From Myxococcales bacterium (GTDB taxonomy: Bacteria; Myxococcota_A; Bradymonadia; UBA7976; UBA1532), in contig JACKDP010000004.1 in NCBI GenBank assembly GCA_020633435.1, positions 124,001 to 188,000 of the forward strand: a stretch of DNA of 64,000 nucleotides, given 5' to 3'. The notes under the pieces were generated by a model that was not told the origin of the DNA, made no database searches, and worked only from the letters and a program-made list of their open reading frames with translations. This document shows positions 6,645 through 14,949 of this stretch, one piece after another. Both the position numbers and the translations under genes were made by a program. How positions within the stretch are numbered: the first letter of the stretch is position 1; each line of letters opens with the position of its first letter.

Positions 6645-9600
6645 ATGGTCGACGCCATCATCCGGTGGTCGCTGCACAACCGGCTCTTCGTCGTGGTGGG
6701 CGCCGTCGGGCTGATCGTCTGGGGCGCGCTGCGCGCCCGCGAGATGCCCGTGGACGTCTTCCCGGACCTCACCGCGCCCACGGTCACCGTGATCGCCGAG
6801 GCCCACGGCATGGCCCCCGAAGAGGTCGAGCGGCTCATCACCTTCCCGGTGGAGGCCGCCATCAACGGCGCCAGCGGGGTCCGCCGGGTGCGCTCGGCGA
6901 CGTCCGTCGGCGTCTCGGTGGTCTGGGTGGAGTTCGCCTGGGGCACCGACATCTTCACGGCGCGGCAGGTCGTCTCCGAGAAGCTGCAGCTCGTGCAGCC
7001 CGCCCTGCCGCCCGAGATCGATCCCCCGGTCCTGGCCCCCATCTCCTCGATCATGGGGGAGATTCTGTTCATCGGCCTCACGTCGGAGACCGTCGCGCCC
7101 CAGACGCTGCGGACCATCGCGGACTGGGACGTCCGCCGCCGGCTCCTGGCGGTGCCCGGCGTCTCCCAGGTCGTCCCCATTGGCGGGGGCGTGCAGCAGC
7201 TCCAGGTCCTCGTCCGCCCGCCGGACCTGGCCGAGCACGGGGTGACGCTGGCCGACGTGGTCGCCGCGGTCCGCGCCGCCAACGAGAACACCTCCGCGGG
7301 CTTCTACGAGCAGGGCGGGCAGGAGTACCTCATCTACGGGGTCGGCCGGGTCGGCTCGGCGGCGGACGTGGCCCGGTCCGTCGTCCGCGCGCGGGACGGC
7401 CCCCCCGTCCGCGTCCTGGACGTCGCCGACGTCGTCGTCGGCAGCGCCATCCAGCGCGGGGACGCCGCCGTCAACGGCCGGCCCGGCGTCGTCCTGGGCA
7501 TCCAGAAGCAGCCCGGGGTCAACACCCTGGCCCTGACCGCCCGCCTGGACGCCGCCCTCGACGGCATCGCCCAGAGCCTGCCCGCCGGGGTCAAGCTGGA
7601 GCGCCGCCTCCTCCGCCAGGCGGACTTCATCGAGACCGGCGTCGACAACGTCAGCCACGCCCTGCGGGACGGCGCGCTCCTCGTCATCCTGATCATCGGC
7701 CTCTTCCTGCTGAGCGGCCGGGCGACGCTCATCACCGCCCTCGCCATCCCGCTCTCCCTGGTGGTCGCCGTTCTGGTGCTCGACGCCATGGGCGCCAGCC
7801 TCAACGCCATGACCCTCGGGGGCATGGCCATCGCGGTCGGCGCCCTGGTGGACGACGCCATCATCGACGTGGAGAACGTCGTCCGCCGCCTCCGGGAGCG
7901 CCTCGCCGCCGGCGACGCCCTGCCGACGCGCGAGATCGTCTTCCTGGCCAGCAAGGAGATCCGCGGCTCCATCGTCTTCGCGACCCTCATCATCGTGCTG
8001 GTGTTCCTGCCGCTCTTCTTCCTGCACGGGGTGGAAGGCCGGCTCCTGGCCCCCCTCGGCGTGTCGTACGTCGTCTCGCTGGCCGCCTCCCTGGTGGTGG
8101 CCCTGACCATCACGCCCGTGCTCTGCGCGTTCCTGCTCCCCCGCAGCGGCGCCGTCCGGCGCGGCGTCGAGCCGGGCCCGGTGCGCTGGCTCCGGCGCGT
8201 CTACGAGCCCGTCCTGCGCTGCGCCCTGCCCCGCTGGCCGCTGCTCGCCGCCGCCTCCGTCGCCGCGGTGCTGGCCGCCGGCGTCGCCGCGACGCGGGCC
8301 GGCCGCGCGTTCCTGCCCGAGTTCAACGAGGGCGCCCTGACGCTGTCGGTCGTCACCCTGCCCGGCACCTCCCTCGCCCAGTCCAACCAGCTCGGCCACC
8401 AGGTCGAGGGCATCCTGCTTGGCCACCCCGAGGTGGTCTCCACCTCCCGCCGCACCGGCCGCGCCGAGCTCGACGAGCACGCCCAGGGCATCCACGCCTC
8501 CGAGATCGACGCCCGCCTCGAGATGGGGGCCCGCAGCGAGGCCGAGCTGCTGGCCGCCCTGCGCGCGGATCTGGCCGGCATCCCCGGGGCGAACATCGTC
8601 ATCGGCCAGCCCATCTCCCACCGCATCGACCACATGATCTCGGGGACCCGCGCCAACATCGCCGTGAAGATCTTCGGCGCCGAACTCGCGGAGCTGCGCC
8701 GCCTCGCCGAGCAGGTCCGGGCCCAGATGGCCGCCGTGCCCGGCGTCGTCGACCTGGCCGTCGAGGAGCAGGCGAACCTGCCCGTCGCCACCGTCCGCTT
8801 CGACCGCGACGCCCTTGCCCGGCACGGCCTCACGGTGCAGGAGGTGGCGGAGACCATCGAGACGGCCTTCTACGGGACGGCCGTCTCTCGGGTGTTGTCG
8901 GGGGCCTACGCCTTCGATCTGGTCGTGCGCTACCCCGACGCCGCCCGCGAGGACCTCACGGCCATCCGCCAGACCCTCGTGCCCACCGCCGGCGGGGCCT
9001 GGGTCCCCCTGGAGGCCCTGGCCACCATCCAGCGCGACCGCGGCCCCAACCAGATCAGCCGCGAGAACGGGCAGCGCAAGATCGTCGTGATGTGCAACGT
9101 GGGCGGGGGCCGCGACCTGGGCAGCGTGGTCGCCGAGATCGGCCAGCGCGTCACCGACCACGTCGCGCGGCCGCCCGGCTACTACATCGAGTACGGCGGG
9201 CAGTTCGAGGCGGCCGAGCAGGCGGCCCGCACGCTGCTGCTGCTGGGCGCCCTGGTGGTCCTGGGCATCTTCCTGCTGCTCTACGTCGCCCTGTCCTCCA
9301 TCCGCGACGCCGTCCTCGTCATGGCCAACCTGCCCCTCGCCCTCATCGGCGGGGTCGTAGGGGTCTTCGCCAGCGGCGGCGTCATCTCCATCGCGTCCAT
9401 CATCGGCTTCATCACCCTGTTCGGCATCGCCACCCGCAACGGCATCATGATGATCACCCACATCCGCCACCTGCGGGAGGAGGAGGGCGTCACCGACCCG
9501 GCCGCCGCCGTCCTGCGGGGCGCCTCGGAGCGCCTCGCCCCCATCCTCATGACCGCCGTGGCCTCCGGCCTGGGCCTGCTGCCCCTGGCCCTCGCGGCGG

Positions 9601-9731
9601 GGGAGCCGGGCAGCGAGATCCAGGCCCCCATGGCCCTCGTCATCCTCTTCGGCCTCGTCTCGTCCACCGCCCTCAACATGCTGGTGGTGCCCGCCATGAT
9701 GCTGCGGTTCGGGTCCGTGCGCGCCGCCTGA
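6645..9731 (+). CDS. CusA/CzcA-type heavy-metal RND efflux pump
   Basis: 1028 residues, the normal length for heavy-metal RND pumps. AAGGAG lies 5 nt before ATG 6645. Signatures include the N-terminal REMPVDVFPDLTAPTVTVI, membrane helix 4 with GALVDDAIIDVENV (~399-412; acidic proton-relay residues), the repeated second half, and helix region GIATRNGIMMITH. Two large periplasmic loops separate the 12 expected membrane helices. Family role: proton-driven export of mono- or divalent metal ions (Cu/Ag or Co/Zn/Cd) from the periplasm and cytoplasm through the adaptor and TolC partner encoded just upstream. The exact ion cannot be read from the sequence. Confidence 0.95.
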   Translation: MVDAIIRWSLHNRLFVVVGAVGLIVWGALRAREMPVDVFPDLTAPTVTVIAEAHGMAPEEVERLITFPVEAAINGASGVRRVRSATSVGVSVVWVEFAWGTDIFTARQVVSEKLQLVQPALPPEIDPPVLAPISSIMGEILFIGLTSETVAPQTLRTIADWDVRRRLLAVPGVSQVVPIGGGVQQLQVLVRPPDLAEHGVTLADVVAAVRAANENTSAGFYEQGGQEYLIYGVGRVGSAADVARSVVRARDGPPVRVLDVADVVVGSAIQRGDAAVNGRPGVVLGIQKQPGVNTLALTARLDAALDGIAQSLPAGVKLERRLLRQADFIETGVDNVSHALRDGALLVILIIGLFLLSGRATLITALAIPLSLVVAVLVLDAMGASLNAMTLGGMAIAVGALVDDAIIDVENVVRRLRERLAAGDALPTREIVFLASKEIRGSIVFATLIIVLVFLPLFFLHGVEGRLLAPLGVSYVVSLAASLVVALTITPVLCAFLLPRSGAVRRGVEPGPVRWLRRVYEPVLRCALPRWPLLAAASVAAVLAAGVAATRAGRAFLPEFNEGALTLSVVTLPGTSLAQSNQLGHQVEGILLGHPEVVSTSRRTGRAELDEHAQGIHASEIDARLEMGARSEAELLAALRADLAGIPGANIVIGQPISHRIDHMISGTRANIAVKIFGAELAELRRLAEQVRAQMAAVPGVVDLAVEEQANLPVATVRFDRDALARHGLTVQEVAETIETAFYGTAVSRVLSGAYAFDLVVRYPDAAREDLTAIRQTLVPTAGGAWVPLEALATIQRDRGPNQISRENGQRKIVVMCNVGGGRDLGSVVAEIGQRVTDHVARPPGYYIEYGGQFEAAEQAARTLLLLGALVVLGIFLLLYVALSSIRDAVLVMANLPLALIGGVVGVFASGGVISIASIIGFITLFGIATRNGIMMITHIRHLREEEGVTDPAAAVLRGASERLAPILMTAVASGLGLLPLALAAGEPGSEIQAPMALVILFGLVSSTALNMLVVPAMMLRFGSVRAA

Positions 9732-9866
9732 GCCGCGGCCTCCGCTGGAGTAGACGCCCTCCGGCTTCGCCAGGCGGGTGTGCCGCCACGGCACGGCCCC
9801 CGCCGCCCGGCGGCGCTGCGCCTGGATTTCCGGCGCGGCATGGGCCTTGTACCGGTCCCCTGCCCC

Positions 9867-11579
9867 ATGAAGACGCACCTCTCTCTCATCGGGATGTTCA
9901 CCGCGGGCGTGCTCGCGGGCTGTGGCGTGTCGGGGCCGCGGGTGGCGCTGGCGCCGTCGGCGGTGGAGCGCCGCGTGGCGGACGAGGCGCAGGCGCGCGG
10001 CCTGCCCGTCCGGCTGCGCCGCAAGGCGCGGGGGACGGCGATCTCGCTGGCCGTCCCCGTGGACGTGGGGCTGGCCTGGAGCCTGGACGGCGCGACCGTC
10101 GCCATGGCGTCGACCGAGGCGCTGGTGCTGGTGCCGGCGGAGGCGGGGCCGGCCGTCGAGGTGGCCATCGAGCCGCCGGCGAAGGCGGTGCCCACGGTGC
10201 ACTGGCTGGCGGACGGCGGGCTCTGGCTGGATGCCGGCGGCGGTCGGCTGCTCGTCTGGACGCCCGGGGCGCCGGGGCTGGTGCCCGCGGACATCGACGG
10301 GGGCAAGCTGGCGGCCGTCCGGCCGGACGGACAGCGCGTGCTGGTCTGGCGCGGGCTGGTGCTCGTGGGCTTCACGCCCACGGAGCACGGCTGGCGGGGG
10401 CGGTCGCTGGGCGAGTGGCCCCAGCCGGGGCCTGTGGTGTTCGCCGGCGACGCGCTCTACGTCGCGGGGGCCGGTCGGCTCTCCATCCGCGACGCCGAGA
10501 CGTTCGACCCGCGCCCCGGGCTGCCATGGCCCCACGCGCCCGGCGCCCGGCGCGAGCCGCGGCAGCCGGCCCAGGTCGTCGCCGTCCACGGCGACCACGC
10601 GACCGTGCTGGCCGAGCCCTGGCGCTACACCTGGAAGCTGCCCGACGGGCTCGGGCTCGTCGAACAGCTCCCCGCCATGGCCGGGCCGGTGCTGCAGGCG
10701 GCCCTCACGCGAGAGGGCGTGTGGCGCGTGGACGCCGACAGCGGCCTCGCGAGCGACGAGGCCGGCCCCGACCCGGCCGTGCGGGCGGTGGCCGCCGACG
10801 CCGCCGGCGAGCGGGTGGCGCTGCTGCGGGGCGACGGCCTGTGGGTGCGAATCGACGGGCGCATGACGCGGCGGGCCGAGGTGTCCCGGCGTCCGGTGGA
10901 GGCGGTGGCGATCCCCGGGCGGGCGGGCGAGACGTGGGTGCTGGGCCTCGACGCGAGCAGCGATCCGCGGGTGCCGACGCTGGCGGCGGGCGTGGTGGCG
11001 CCCCAGCGCGTTCGTCCGGCCGCCGTCTCGGCCATCATCCGCGCCGGGGTCGACGTCGACACCGGGGATCCCGGCGCCGAGGTCATCGGCCGCGTGAGCC
11101 TGCCGGCGCTACACCTCGGCGGCCGGGAGGACGGGCCCTTCCGGCAGCACCTGCTCATCCCGGCCCTGCAGCTCAGCACGGAGGTGCAGGAGGCGGACGA
11201 GCGGCGGTTCGCGCTGCACCTGAGCGCCGCCCTCGCCTGGCGGACGCAGCGCGCGGCCCGCCTGGGGGAGGCCGTGTACGTGGACGGCACGCCGTGGACG
11301 GTGACGCTCGAGCCGGGCGTGCGCCTGCTGGGGGGGACGGCCGTGGAGCTGAGCGCGAGCGTCATGACCGAGACCCTCGGCGGCGTCTTCGGCCGGGTCG
11401 GCTACGACCTCGAGATCGAGGAGCGCTACGCCGTCGCGGGCCTGGAGCTGGGCCAGGGGCCGGTCTACGTCGTGGCGGGCGTCGGCCTGATGTTCGCCCT
11501 CATCTACGGCCTCTCCAAGCTCGAGAAGCCGAACTTCTGCTTCCGCTGCAACGGGCCGAATGGCGAGTCAACCCCATGA
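9867..11579 (+). CDS. Lipoprotein of unknown function
   Basis: 570 residues. Signal peptide with lipobox VLAGC (Cys ~17), so an outer-membrane or periplasmic lipoprotein. The body has repeated short beta-strand patterns (ATVAMASTEALVLVPAEA, DGLWVRIDGR), suggesting a propeller-like fold. It is followed by a beta-rich segment of amphipathic strands, and a near C-terminal hydrophobic helix (VYVVAGVGLMFALIYGLSKLE). The last 15 residues carry two Cys (FCFRC). I do not recognise a family. No Shine-Dalgarno is evident at ATG 9867, and an in-frame ATG lies at 9840. It starts 135 nt after the pump gene and may be an independent transcript. Confidence 0.75.
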   Translation: MKTHLSLIGMFTAGVLAGCGVSGPRVALAPSAVERRVADEAQARGLPVRLRRKARGTAISLAVPVDVGLAWSLDGATVAMASTEALVLVPAEAGPAVEVAIEPPAKAVPTVHWLADGGLWLDAGGGRLLVWTPGAPGLVPADIDGGKLAAVRPDGQRVLVWRGLVLVGFTPTEHGWRGRSLGEWPQPGPVVFAGDALYVAGAGRLSIRDAETFDPRPGLPWPHAPGARREPRQPAQVVAVHGDHATVLAEPWRYTWKLPDGLGLVEQLPAMAGPVLQAALTREGVWRVDADSGLASDEAGPDPAVRAVAADAAGERVALLRGDGLWVRIDGRMTRRAEVSRRPVEAVAIPGRAGETWVLGLDASSDPRVPTLAAGVVAPQRVRPAAVSAIIRAGVDVDTGDPGAEVIGRVSLPALHLGGREDGPFRQHLLIPALQLSTEVQEADERRFALHLSAALAWRTQRAARLGEAVYVDGTPWTVTLEPGVRLLGGTAVELSASVMTETLGGVFGRVGYDLEIEERYAVAGLELGQGPVYVVAGVGLMFALIYGLSKLEKPNFCFRCNGPNGESTP

Positions 11580-11637
11580 TCTGATTGGCAGTTCTCGGCG
11601 CCGAGCGCTACGTTGACGCCTCGCCTGGAGGTCACCG

Positions 11638-12621
11638 ATGCGCCTGTCTCGCCTGCTCTTCCTGCTCCCGGGGGCCGCGCTGGCCCAGGTCCCCGTCGAC
11701 CGCGCCGCCCTGCTCGATGGCATCGAGGCCGGCCGGCCCATCAGCGCCGCCGAGATGCGGGCCCGGCTGGAGCGGCTGGCCGACGCCATCGACGCGCTGA
11801 GCGCGCCGGCCGTCTGCCCCACCCTGCGCGCCGCCGACGGCAGCGTGCGCCGCTACGTGCCCCTGCGCTCCCCCGCGGGCCAGCAGATCTGCCGCGTCGA
11901 GACGGACCGGGACATCGGCGACGAGATGGTGCGCGTCGGGGACTTCTGGATCGACCGCTTCGAGACGGTGGTGGTGCGGCGCACGCCGGCGGCCGGCGCG
12001 CCGGACGTCTGGCATGGCGGCCGGTGCGACGTGCGGGCCGACCTGGGCCCCACGGCCCTCACGGCCGTCGACGACGCCGAGATCGATCACCTGGGCGAGT
12101 GGTCCCCGGACGCCGAGGGCTACCTGGGGCTGGTGGCCTGCTCGGCCGACTTCCCGGTGCCCCCGACGACGCTGCGCTTCGCCCAGGCGGCGCAGGTCTG
12201 CGCGGCGGCGGGCAAGCGGCTCTGCCGGGCGGCGGAGTGGAGCGCGGCGGCGGTGGGGGTGCCCTTCACGCCCAACGCCGACGGCCGCGGCCGCGGCGTG
12301 GCGACGTGCCACACGGCGGGCGACGGCCTGCGCCCCGTCGGCGCCATCGTCCCGGACCCCGGGGTGCCGCCCCAGCGCCAGGTGAACGCCTGCGTCAGCC
12401 GGTTCGGCGCGGTGGACCTGTTCGGCAACGTCGGCGAGTGGGTCTCCGACGCCACCAGCGAGGAGTTTCGGGCCTACGAGCACGGGCACCGGCTCTTCAT
12501 GCACAGCATGGGCGGCAACGCGCGTGACGGGCGCCTCCAGGCATCGGCCGGTGAGCGCTACTACTTCGAGAACGAGGGCTGGTACCTCGGCGGGCGCTGC
12601 TGCGCCGGGGGCGGCCGATGA
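11638..12621 (+). CDS. Secreted SUMF1/formylglycine-generating-enzyme-like domain protein
   Basis: 327 residues with a short signal peptide (LSRLLFLLPGAALAQ). GGAGG lies 6 nt upstream of the ATG. The body fits the SUMF1 superfamily: VGDFWIDRFETVV near the start, AAQVCAAAGKRLCRAAEWSAAAVG in the middle, and FGAVDLFGNVGEWVSD, the GNVWEW-type signature, towards the end. Several Cys are present (VACSADF, ATCHTAG, GGRCCAGGG). Classical enzymes oxidise a sulfatase Cys to formylglycine. Many bacterial members only bind sugars or have no known activity, and no sulfatase lies nearby, so catalytic function is not assumed. The stop overlaps the next start (ATGA). Confidence 0.82.
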   Translation: MRLSRLLFLLPGAALAQVPVDRAALLDGIEAGRPISAAEMRARLERLADAIDALSAPAVCPTLRAADGSVRRYVPLRSPAGQQICRVETDRDIGDEMVRVGDFWIDRFETVVVRRTPAAGAPDVWHGGRCDVRADLGPTALTAVDDAEIDHLGEWSPDAEGYLGLVACSADFPVPPTTLRFAQAAQVCAAAGKRLCRAAEWSAAAVGVPFTPNADGRGRGVATCHTAGDGLRPVGAIVPDPGVPPQRQVNACVSRFGAVDLFGNVGEWVSDATSEEFRAYEHGHRLFMHSMGGNARDGRLQASAGERYYFENEGWYLGGRCCAGGGR

Positions 12622-13046
12622 GGCCGGCGTGGCTGGCCCTGGCGCTGATCGGGTGCACGCCGGGGAGCGGCGCGCCCGATGCGGGCGACGGCGGGGATGC
12701 GGGCGTGGCCGATGAGGGCGTGGCGGGCGCCGGCGGTGAGGCCGGCGCGGGTGGTGAGGCTGGCGCCGGTGGCGAGGCCGGCGCGGGTGGTGAGGCAGGC
12801 GCCGGCGGCGAGGCCGGCGCGGGCGGCAGGGCGGGCGCCGGTGGCGCGGGCGGCGCCGCTGGAGCGGCAGGCGCGCCGGCGGCGAAGGCGGCGAAGGCGG
12901 CGCGGCCGGTGCCGGTGGCGCGGCGGGCGCGGGGTGGCCAGGCCGGCGAAGGCGGCGCGGCGGGCGAAGGCGGCGCCGGCGGCGGCGAGCCCGGCGAGGC
13001 TCGCTGGGACGAGGCCCGCTGGGACGAGGGCACCTGGGCCCCGTAG
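12618..13046 (+). CDS. Gly/Ala-repeat lipoprotein
   Basis: 142 residues, starting 4 nt inside the preceding gene. Signal peptide with lipobox ALIGC (Cys ~13), then an Asp/Gly stretch and a six-unit GAGGEA repeat. Between about 12885 and 12935 the frame gives a basic stretch (AKAAKAARPVPVARRARGG). One base over, the same DNA continues Gly/Glu repeats (GGEGGEGGAAGAGG). Two compensating indels in GC runs therefore probably disturb this part. The tail ends RWDEARWDEGTWAP. Similar Gly/Ala-linker lipoproteins are common in Myxococcota; this one has no recognisable folded domain after the linker. Confidence 0.65.
   Translation: MRPAWLALALIGCTPGSGAPDAGDGGDAGVADEGVAGAGGEAGAGGEAGAGGEAGAGGEAGAGGEAGAGGRAGAGGAGGAAGAAGAPAAKAAKAARPVPVARRARGGQAGEGGAAGEGGAGGGEPGEARWDEARWDEGTWAP
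12726..12833 (+). repeat. Six 18-bp coding tandem repeats (GAGGEA)
   Basis: Six consecutive units of the form GGCGCSGGYGGYGAGGCN lie in frame inside the lipoprotein gene. Alternating units share third-base choices (GGC GCC versus GGC GCG), so the array looks built from 36-bp pairs, a sign of past slippage or unequal exchange. Confidence 0.85.
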
Positions 13047-13712
13047 CTACCCCGCCGGCCAGGCGTTCCAGCGCGCCGGGACGCCGCCCGTCACGGCCTC
13101 GGCCGGCAGCTCCCCGCGGCTGAAGAGCGTCCGCTCCACGAAGCGGACGAAGACGGCCTCCAGGTGGGCCAGCAGCGCGTCGCCGTCGGGCTCCAGGGCG
13201 GCCAGCGCCCGCGCCACGGCCTCGAACGTCGACAGGCGCTCGGGGTCGGGGTGGGTGCGCAGCCGGTAGCGCGACGGCGGCCCCGGCGGCAGGCAGACGC
13301 GGGGCAGGTCGGCCAGCCCCGGCGCCCGGCGGATGGCCCGCGTCGCCTGGCGCCAGTTCCCGTCCGGCACGATGAGCGTCACCGCCGGGCCGCCGGCGAG
13401 CTCGGCCACGGGCAGCGCGCCCGGGCTCGGGAAGAGCACGTACGCGGGGCCCTCCACATCCAGCGGCGTCGGCGCCATGCCCAGGCCGCCCCGCAGCTCG
13501 ATGCGCGCCCGCGCCAGCAGCAGGGGCAGCAGCCGCGCCGAGTTGCTGCTCTTGCTGAGCTCTCGATCGTGGACGATCAGGCGGACGGCCGTGCGGGTCG
13601 GGCGCGCCTCGACCTCGTCGCAGAGGCAGAGCGGCAGGTGCAGGGCGCACGCCGGGCAGCGCGGCAGCGGCGCGGGCAACCCCTCGTTCTCGCTGGTCTT
13701 TTCGGCGTCCAT
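13047..13712 (-). CDS. DTW-domain tRNA-uridine aminocarboxypropyltransferase
   Basis: 221 residues. Zinc-knuckle-like Cys cluster RCPACALHLPLCLC near the N-terminus; then VRLIVHDRELSKSSNSARLL, the family motif PDGNWRQA (the DTW-type loop), and STFEAVARAL near the C-terminus. Known family members (TapT/YfiP and human DTWD1/2) transfer the aminocarboxypropyl group of SAM to a uridine of tRNA (acp3U). The ATG overlaps the stop of the upstream decarboxylase gene (13710-13714), so the two are co-translated. Its stop directly abuts the stop of the convergent lipoprotein gene (13046/13047) with no space for a terminator between them. Confidence 0.88.
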   Translation of the reverse strand: MDAEKTSENEGLPAPLPRCPACALHLPLCLCDEVEARPTRTAVRLIVHDRELSKSSNSARLLPLLLARARIELRGGLGMAPTPLDVEGPAYVLFPSPGALPVAELAGGPAVTLIVPDGNWRQATRAIRRAPGLADLPRVCLPPGPPSRYRLRTHPDPERLSTFEAVARALAALEPDGDALLAHLEAVFVRFVERTLFSRGELPAEAVTGGVPARWNAWPAG

Positions 13713-14923
13713 CAGCGCGCGGCCGGGCGCGGCGGCTCCACCAGGACCTCGGCGGGGCGCCCACGCAGGCAGTGGTCGCTGGCCATGGAGGCCCCGTAGG
13801 CGCCGGCGGGCCAGAAGGCCAGCAGGTCGCCCTCCGCCACCTCGGGCAGGGGCAGGTCCCGGGCGAAGATGTCGTTGGCCTCGTTGATGTTGCCGGCCAG
13901 GTGGATGACCTCGGTGGGCGCGCGGCGGGGCCCCCGGACGGGCACGGTGATGAGCGGGATGCCGTAGTGGGCGGCGAAGACGTTGATGCCGTGCCCGGCG
14001 TCCACGCCGACCCAGCGCCCGCTCTGCCGCGTCTCGACGGTGTTCACCTCGACCACGAGCACGCCCGCGGCGGCGGCGACGTAGGTGCCGGGCTCGCAGG
14101 CCACGGCGATGGCCGGATCGAGGGGCGCCAGGGCCTCCCCCACCAGGGCGCCCCAGGCGTCCAGCGGCAGCGGGTCATCCTGGCGGCGGTGCGGCCAGCC
14201 CAGGCCGCCGCCGACGTTCACCGTCCGCAGCGTGTCGATGGTGCCCGCCAGCGCCGCCAGCCGGGAGAAGGCCTGCCGCAGCAGGTCGGCCTGGCCGCGC
14301 TGCAGGCCCCAGCCCAGGTGCATGTGCACCTCCTCCACCACCAGGCCCAGGGCGCGCGCCTCGGCCACGGCCGCCGGCAGGGCCGCCTGGTCGAAGCCGA
14401 ACTTGGAGTTGCCATAGGCCAGCTTGGGCTCCTGGCCCCAGCCCACCGAGACCTCGGGGTTGAGCCGCAGGCCGATGGCCGCCCCCCGGTCGGGCGTCGC
14501 CGCCCAGCGGCGCAGGGCGGAGAAGGTGTCGAGGTTGGGCCGCACGCCGTAGCGGGCCACGGTCGCCAGATCGCGGTTGGAGAGCATCCCGGCCGTGAGC
14601 GAGACCTCGTGGGGCTCGAAGCCGTGCTGCAGCGCCCGCTCCACCTCCCGCGGCGAGCAGGCGTCGATGCGCAGGTCGCCCTCGGCGCGGACGCGGTCGA
14701 GCACCGGCCCGTACCGGTTGGCCTTCATCGCGTAGCGGATCTGGGCCGGCCGGCCGGCGTGGCCGAGGGCCTGGCGCAGCGCCGCGAAGCGCCGCCGCAG
14801 GGTGTGGCCACCGTAGACGTACAGGGGCGTGCCCAGCCGGGCCGCCAGGGGCGCGAGGGGGGCGCCGTCCAGCTCGAGGCCGAACGGCCCCTCGCCCAGG
14901 GCGTCGCCGGGCAGGCCGCTCAT
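13712..14923 (-). CDS. PLP-dependent decarboxylase of the LysA/ODC fold, atypical active site
   Basis: 403 residues; GAGGA upstream of ATG 14923. Alanine-racemase-type barrel with the PLP lysine in RYAMKANRYG (~residues 63-72), VEEVHMHLGWG, TVNVGGGLGW and ACEPGTYV, then the C-terminal beta domain. In diaminopimelate, ornithine and carboxynorspermidine decarboxylases the motif GPxCESxD supplies a catalytic Cys and substrate-binding residues. Here the aligned motif is AGNINEAND, with Asn in place of Cys. The usual SxYN near the C-terminus reads SDHC. It is probably a specialised decarboxylase, not the housekeeping LysA. The substrate is unknown. It is co-translated with the DTW gene. Confidence 0.85.
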   Translation of the reverse strand: MSGLPGDALGEGPFGLELDGAPLAPLAARLGTPLYVYGGHTLRRRFAALRQALGHAGRPAQIRYAMKANRYGPVLDRVRAEGDLRIDACSPREVERALQHGFEPHEVSLTAGMLSNRDLATVARYGVRPNLDTFSALRRWAATPDRGAAIGLRLNPEVSVGWGQEPKLAYGNSKFGFDQAALPAAVAEARALGLVVEEVHMHLGWGLQRGQADLLRQAFSRLAALAGTIDTLRTVNVGGGLGWPHRRQDDPLPLDAWGALVGEALAPLDPAIAVACEPGTYVAAAAGVLVVEVNTVETRQSGRWVGVDAGHGINVFAAHYGIPLITVPVRGPRRAPTEVIHLAGNINEANDIFARDLPLPEVAEGDLLAFWPAGAYGASMASDHCLRGRPAEVLVEPPRPAAR

Positions 14924-14949
14924 GGCGTTTTCCTCATGAAGTCAGAGAC

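Noticed and set aside
2741..10598. Long minus-strand open frames opposite the efflux genes (1516 and 1354 codons)
   Set aside because: Antisense artefacts of GC-rich coding DNA; the plus strand encodes well-recognised transporter families.
11638..12621. Calling the SUMF1-domain protein a sulfatase-maturing enzyme
   Set aside because: No sulfatase is nearby and many SUMF1-like bacterial proteins are not formylglycine-generating; the catalytic Cys pair could not be assigned with confidence.
12726..12833. Regular short repeats that might suggest CRISPR
   Set aside because: They are contiguous 18-bp coding units without spacers.
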